A stretch of 35,379 bases of DNA from Verrucomicrobiota bacterium. GTDB lineage: Bacteria; Verrucomicrobiota; Verrucomicrobiia; Opitutales; Opitutaceae. Where the stretch lies: contig CANIWJ010000032.1 of NCBI GenBank assembly GCA_947471035.1, positions 1 to 35,379 on the forward strand, given 5' to 3'. The stretch's first letter is position 1; each line of letters begins with the position of its first letter. Shown here piece after piece: positions 32,694 through 35,379 of the stretch. The translations under genes and the position numbers were made by a program. The notes below the pieces were generated by a model, which did not search any database, was not told the DNA's origin, and saw nothing but the letters and a program-made list of their open reading frames with translations.

Positions 32694-33536
32694 ATGCAAA
32701 TCATCCGTTCCGTGTCCGAAATGCAGGCCCTCGCCGCCGCCTTGCATGCCCAAGGCCAGATTATCGGCCTGGTGCCGACCATGGGCGCGCTGCACGAAGG
32801 CCATTTGACTCTGATCCGCCTGGCGGCCGAACGCGCCGACGCGATCGTGGTGTCAATTTTTGTGAACCCGACACAGTTCGCCCCGAGCGAGGATTTTAAC
32901 AAATACCCGCGCGAGTTGGAGGCCGACGTGGCTCGCTGCGAGGCGGCGGGAGCGGACTACGTTTTCGCGCCGCCGAACGAGGAAATCTACCCCAAGGGGT
33001 ACTCGACCTACATCACCGAGGAGCATGTGGCCAAGCCGCTCGAAGGCGTGTCGCGTCCGACGCATTTTCGCGGAGTGACCACCGTGGTGGCGAAGTTGTT
33101 CAATATCTGCCGCCCGGACCTGGCGGTGTTCGGACAAAAGGATGCGCAGCAAGTCGCGGTCATTCGCAAGATGGTCATCGATTTACACTTCAGCGTGGAT
33201 GTGATCGTGGCCCCGACTCTGCGCGAGGCGGACGGCCTGGCGATGAGCTCGCGCAATCGCTACCTCACCGCCACCCAGCGAGTTGAGGCGCTGGCGATCA
33301 GCCGGGCGCTCTTCAAGGCTCGCGACATGGTGGCGGCGGGCGAACGCCGGGCGGATCGCCTTGTGGCCGAGGCGACCCACATCCTGAGCCAGCAGCGGCG
33401 TATCCGGGTGATCTACGTTGCTTTGGTTAGCCGCACCACCATGGAGCCCGCCCGTGAAGCGATCACGGGGGAATCGGTGCTGACCATCGCGGTCTGGATG
33501 GATGACGTGCGCCTGATCGACAACCTCGTGCTGTGA
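32694..33536 (+). CDS. panC: Pantothenate synthetase (pantoate-beta-alanine ligase)
   Basis: Joins pantoate and beta-alanine with ATP to form pantothenate, the coenzyme A precursor. I chose the ATG at 32694, giving 280 residues, because family homology begins with MQIIRSVSEMQALA. The HIGH-like nucleotide motif is in VPTMGALHEGHLTLIR (27-42). Further marks are VVSIFVNPTQF, YPRELEADVARCEAAGADYVF (cut here: YPRELEADV, AGADYVF), HFRGVTTVVAKLFNI, FGQKDAQQVAVIRKMV, and the KMSKS-like AMSSRNRYLT. The gene overlaps nadB by 4 nt (GTGA), so both are made from one message; upstream it diverges from dapL. No panB or panD in the window. Confidence 0.96.
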   Translation: MQIIRSVSEMQALAAALHAQGQIIGLVPTMGALHEGHLTLIRLAAERADAIVVSIFVNPTQFAPSEDFNKYPRELEADVARCEAAGADYVFAPPNEEIYPKGYSTYITEEHVAKPLEGVSRPTHFRGVTTVVAKLFNICRPDLAVFGQKDAQQVAVIRKMVIDLHFSVDVIVAPTLREADGLAMSSRNRYLTATQRVEALAISRALFKARDMVAAGERRADRLVAEATHILSQQRRIRVIYVALVSRTTMEPAREAITGESVLTIAVWMDDVRLIDNLVL

Positions 33537-35227
33537 GCGATCCTGCCCCCCATCCTGTCGTGGCTGCGCCACCGGCGCGGGTTTATGATGTGCTTGTGAT
33601 CGGCTCTGGCATAGCCGGGCTGAGCTTCGCGCTCAAAGTCGCGCGCGAAGGCCGCTCGGTGGCCATCCTGACCAAGAAAAACAAGGCCGACTCCAACACC
33701 AATTGGGCGCAGGGAGGCATCGCGGTGGTCACGGCCGAGACCGACGATTTCGCCAAGCACGTGCAGGACACGCTGGTGGCGGGCGACGGCCTCTGTGATC
33801 GCAAAGTGGTTAAGCAAATCGTCGCCGACGGTCCCGCCCGGGTGCGCGAGTTGGTGAAAATCGGGCTGGATTTTTCCCGCGACGAAGACGGCGAATACGA
33901 CCTAGGGCGCGAGGGCGGCCATAGCGAGCGACGCATTCTTCACGTCAAGGATATGACGGGCAAAGCGATCGAGGGGGCCTTGATCAAGGCCATCACCCGC
34001 GAGCCGCGCATCGCGCTGTTTGAGCATTTTTTCGCTATTGATATCATCACCACCGCACGGCTTGCCGGGAAGCCCCGGCGCAAAGCCAACGGCACCGCCA
34101 AGTCTGCCGCGACTTTTGGCGTTCCGGAGCAGGCTGACCGGGTGGCGGGGGTTTACGCGCTCGATGTGCGCGACGGGCGTGTGGTCACGTTTCAGGCCCC
34201 CGTGGTCATGCTCAGTTCGGGAGGGGCCGGGCAGGTTTATCTCTACACGACCAATCCCGACATCGCCACCGGCGACGGTATCGCCATGGCCTATCGCGCC
34301 GGGGTTGAGGTGAAGAACATGGAGTTTATCCAGTTTCACCCGACTGCGTTGTATTCTACCTCGGGGAAACGTTTTTTGATCAGTGAAGCGGTGCGCGGCG
34401 AGGGTGCCATCCTTCGCAACGCCGAGGGCGAGGCCTTCATGCCGCGCTACCACAAACAGGCCGATCTGGCCCCGCGCGACATTGTGGCCCGCGCCATCGA
34501 CGCCGAGATGAAGCGCACTGGCGCGCCCCACGTGTGGCTCGACATCACGCACCGAAACGCGGCCTTTCTGCGTTCGCGCTTCCCGTTGATCTATCGCTTT
34601 TGCAAGGAAGACGGCATCGACATCGCCAAGGACATGATCCCGGTGGTCCCGGCCGCGCACTATACCTGCGGCGGAGTGGCGACGACTTTGTCCGCCGAGA
34701 CGACCTTGCCCGGACTTTACGCTTGCGGCGAAGTGGCCTGCACCGGCCTGCACGGAGCAAACCGGCTGGCGTCGAATTCTCTTTTGGAGGCGGTGGTCAT
34801 GGCGCACCGAGGCGCGGCCTCGGTGGAGGCCTATTTGAAGCGCAACGCAAAGAGTGGTGTGCCCGCGCCGACCATTCCCGGCTGGCGTGATCTTGGGGTG
34901 GTGGACCAGGACGAGCGCGTGGTCATCGCGCACAACTGGGACGAGTTGCGCCGCACCATGTGGGATTATGTCAGCATCCTGCGCACGACCAAGCGGCTTG
35001 AACGCGCGCGCACCCGCATCGCCACGCTGGCCCGCGAAACGCAGGAGTATTACTGGAATTTTTCCGTGGATGCGCGGCTGCTGGAGCTACGAAATCTCAT
35101 TCAGGTTGCCGAGTTGATCGTGGCTTGCGCTTTGCAACGCAGGGAAAGCCGCGGGCTGCATGCCATCGCCGATTATCCGGTTAAACAAGGTCGCGCGGTC
35201 GATACCTCGGTGCGGCGCAAGACCTGA
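33533..35227 (+). CDS. nadB: L-aspartate oxidase
   Basis: FAD enzyme oxidising L-aspartate to iminoaspartate, the first step of de novo NAD synthesis; NadA and NadC should be elsewhere in the genome. The GTG at 33533 overlaps the panC stop (GTGA). The 564 residues carry the dinucleotide motif VIGSGIAGLSFAL (22-34), SNTNWAQGGIA, GGHSERRILHVKD, VVMLSSGGAGQVY, EFIQFHPTALY, FLISEAVRGEGAIL, HYTCGGVATT with active-site residues, and GANRLASNSLLEAVV near the FAD site. The helical C-terminal domain (about 455-564) is complete. A 25-residue Lys/Ala-rich stretch (RLAGKPRRKANGTAKSA and after, about 177-200) in the middle looks like a loop insert. Confidence 0.96.
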   Translation: MSDPAPHPVVAAPPARVYDVLVIGSGIAGLSFALKVAREGRSVAILTKKNKADSNTNWAQGGIAVVTAETDDFAKHVQDTLVAGDGLCDRKVVKQIVADGPARVRELVKIGLDFSRDEDGEYDLGREGGHSERRILHVKDMTGKAIEGALIKAITREPRIALFEHFFAIDIITTARLAGKPRRKANGTAKSAATFGVPEQADRVAGVYALDVRDGRVVTFQAPVVMLSSGGAGQVYLYTTNPDIATGDGIAMAYRAGVEVKNMEFIQFHPTALYSTSGKRFLISEAVRGEGAILRNAEGEAFMPRYHKQADLAPRDIVARAIDAEMKRTGAPHVWLDITHRNAAFLRSRFPLIYRFCKEDGIDIAKDMIPVVPAAHYTCGGVATTLSAETTLPGLYACGEVACTGLHGANRLASNSLLEAVVMAHRGAASVEAYLKRNAKSGVPAPTIPGWRDLGVVDQDERVVIAHNWDELRRTMWDYVSILRTTKRLERARTRIATLARETQEYYWNFSVDARLLELRNLIQVAELIVACALQRRESRGLHAIADYPVKQGRAVDTSVRRKT

Positions 35228-35379
35228 GGCAATTATTAGGCGCCGTCTGTTGGTTAGCCGGATAGGCTCTTAGCCGAGAACGTGCAGTAGGAGTCTAAAA
35301 TCAGGGTGAGAAGACGGGGCGGTTTTCTACTGCATTGCAGTTGGGCAAGGGGGAGAGGATTTTCTCCCAAAGTCGTGAC
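35228..35379. other. Downstream region of nadB with inverted repeats
   Basis: No gene seen up to the window edge. TGCAGTAG (35283-35290) is matched by CTACTGCA (35327-35334), 36 nt apart. A further hairpin GGGAGA-GGATTT-TCTCCC lies at 35351-35368. Neither is followed by a T-run within the window, so termination of panC-nadB is not proven here. Confidence 0.5.

Noticed and set aside
33902..34933. Minus-strand open frame of 343 codons opposite nadB
   Set aside because: His/Arg/Gly-rich shadow with no recognisable domain; nadB is intact on the plus strand.

Overview
This is a GC-rich bacterial window with dense, ordinary chromosomal housekeeping genes. The best guess for the source is a member of Verrucomicrobiota, probably an Opitutaceae-like bacterium. 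That guess rests on the DapL route to diaminopimelate, the type of putative porin (an N-terminal segment starting LLDALVKKGILSDQEAEDIR), the weak Shine-Dalgarno usage, and the families of short intergenic repeats. No 16S rRNA gene is present to prove it. No tRNA, rRNA, CRISPR array, transposase, integrase or phage gene was found.

Layout. 1-1.1 kb: the end of a nitrate/sulfonate-type ABC ATPase and rpmB (L28), with a terminator between them. 1.1-2.0 kb: a vapBC toxin-antitoxin pair preceded by an AT-rich stretch with an inverted repeat. 2.0-5.5 kb: a MidA/NDUFAF7-like methyltransferase diverging from an S41 protease, which overlaps tsaD. 5.5-9.5 kb (minus strand): a secreted lactonase-type beta-propeller protein followed by pyrR-pyrB-pyrC. 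9.6-18.4 kb: an Uup-type ABC-F ATPase, a large periplasmic M16 protease, a Kdo transferase (waaA/kdtA) and a SNF2-family helicase. 18.4-25.7 kb: a phosphate-uptake block (porin, pstS, pstC, pstA, pstB, phoU), with candidate Pho-box-like 11-bp repeats before the porin and an intrinsic terminator after pstS. 25.7-27.9 kb (minus strand): a DUF429 protein, a small membrane protein and hemF. 28.2-30.2 kb: a His-rich membrane protein and an exported PLP aminotransferase. 30.3-35.2 kb: a secreted D,D-carboxypeptidase and dapL on the minus strand, diverging from panC-nadB.

How the genes work together. pyrR/pyrB/pyrC form a pyrimidine operon. The outer-membrane porin, the Pst transporter and PhoU form one phosphate-acquisition unit. 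DapL makes meso-diaminopimelate precursors for peptidoglycan, and the neighbouring S11 carboxypeptidase trims peptidoglycan. panC-nadB is a translationally coupled cofactor (pantothenate/NAD) pair.

The least ordinary content is non-coding. There are AATGNNN heptamer arrays at two loci, one of them read through in frame inside hemF. The pstB-phoU gap holds an inverted pair of 10-nt repeat arrays. A perfect 20-bp-arm palindrome shares its core with a second palindrome about 9.5 kb away. The dapL/panC gap holds interleaved complementary segments. No clearly new multi-gene system was found. The repeat families and the exported aminotransferase are the items most worth following up.
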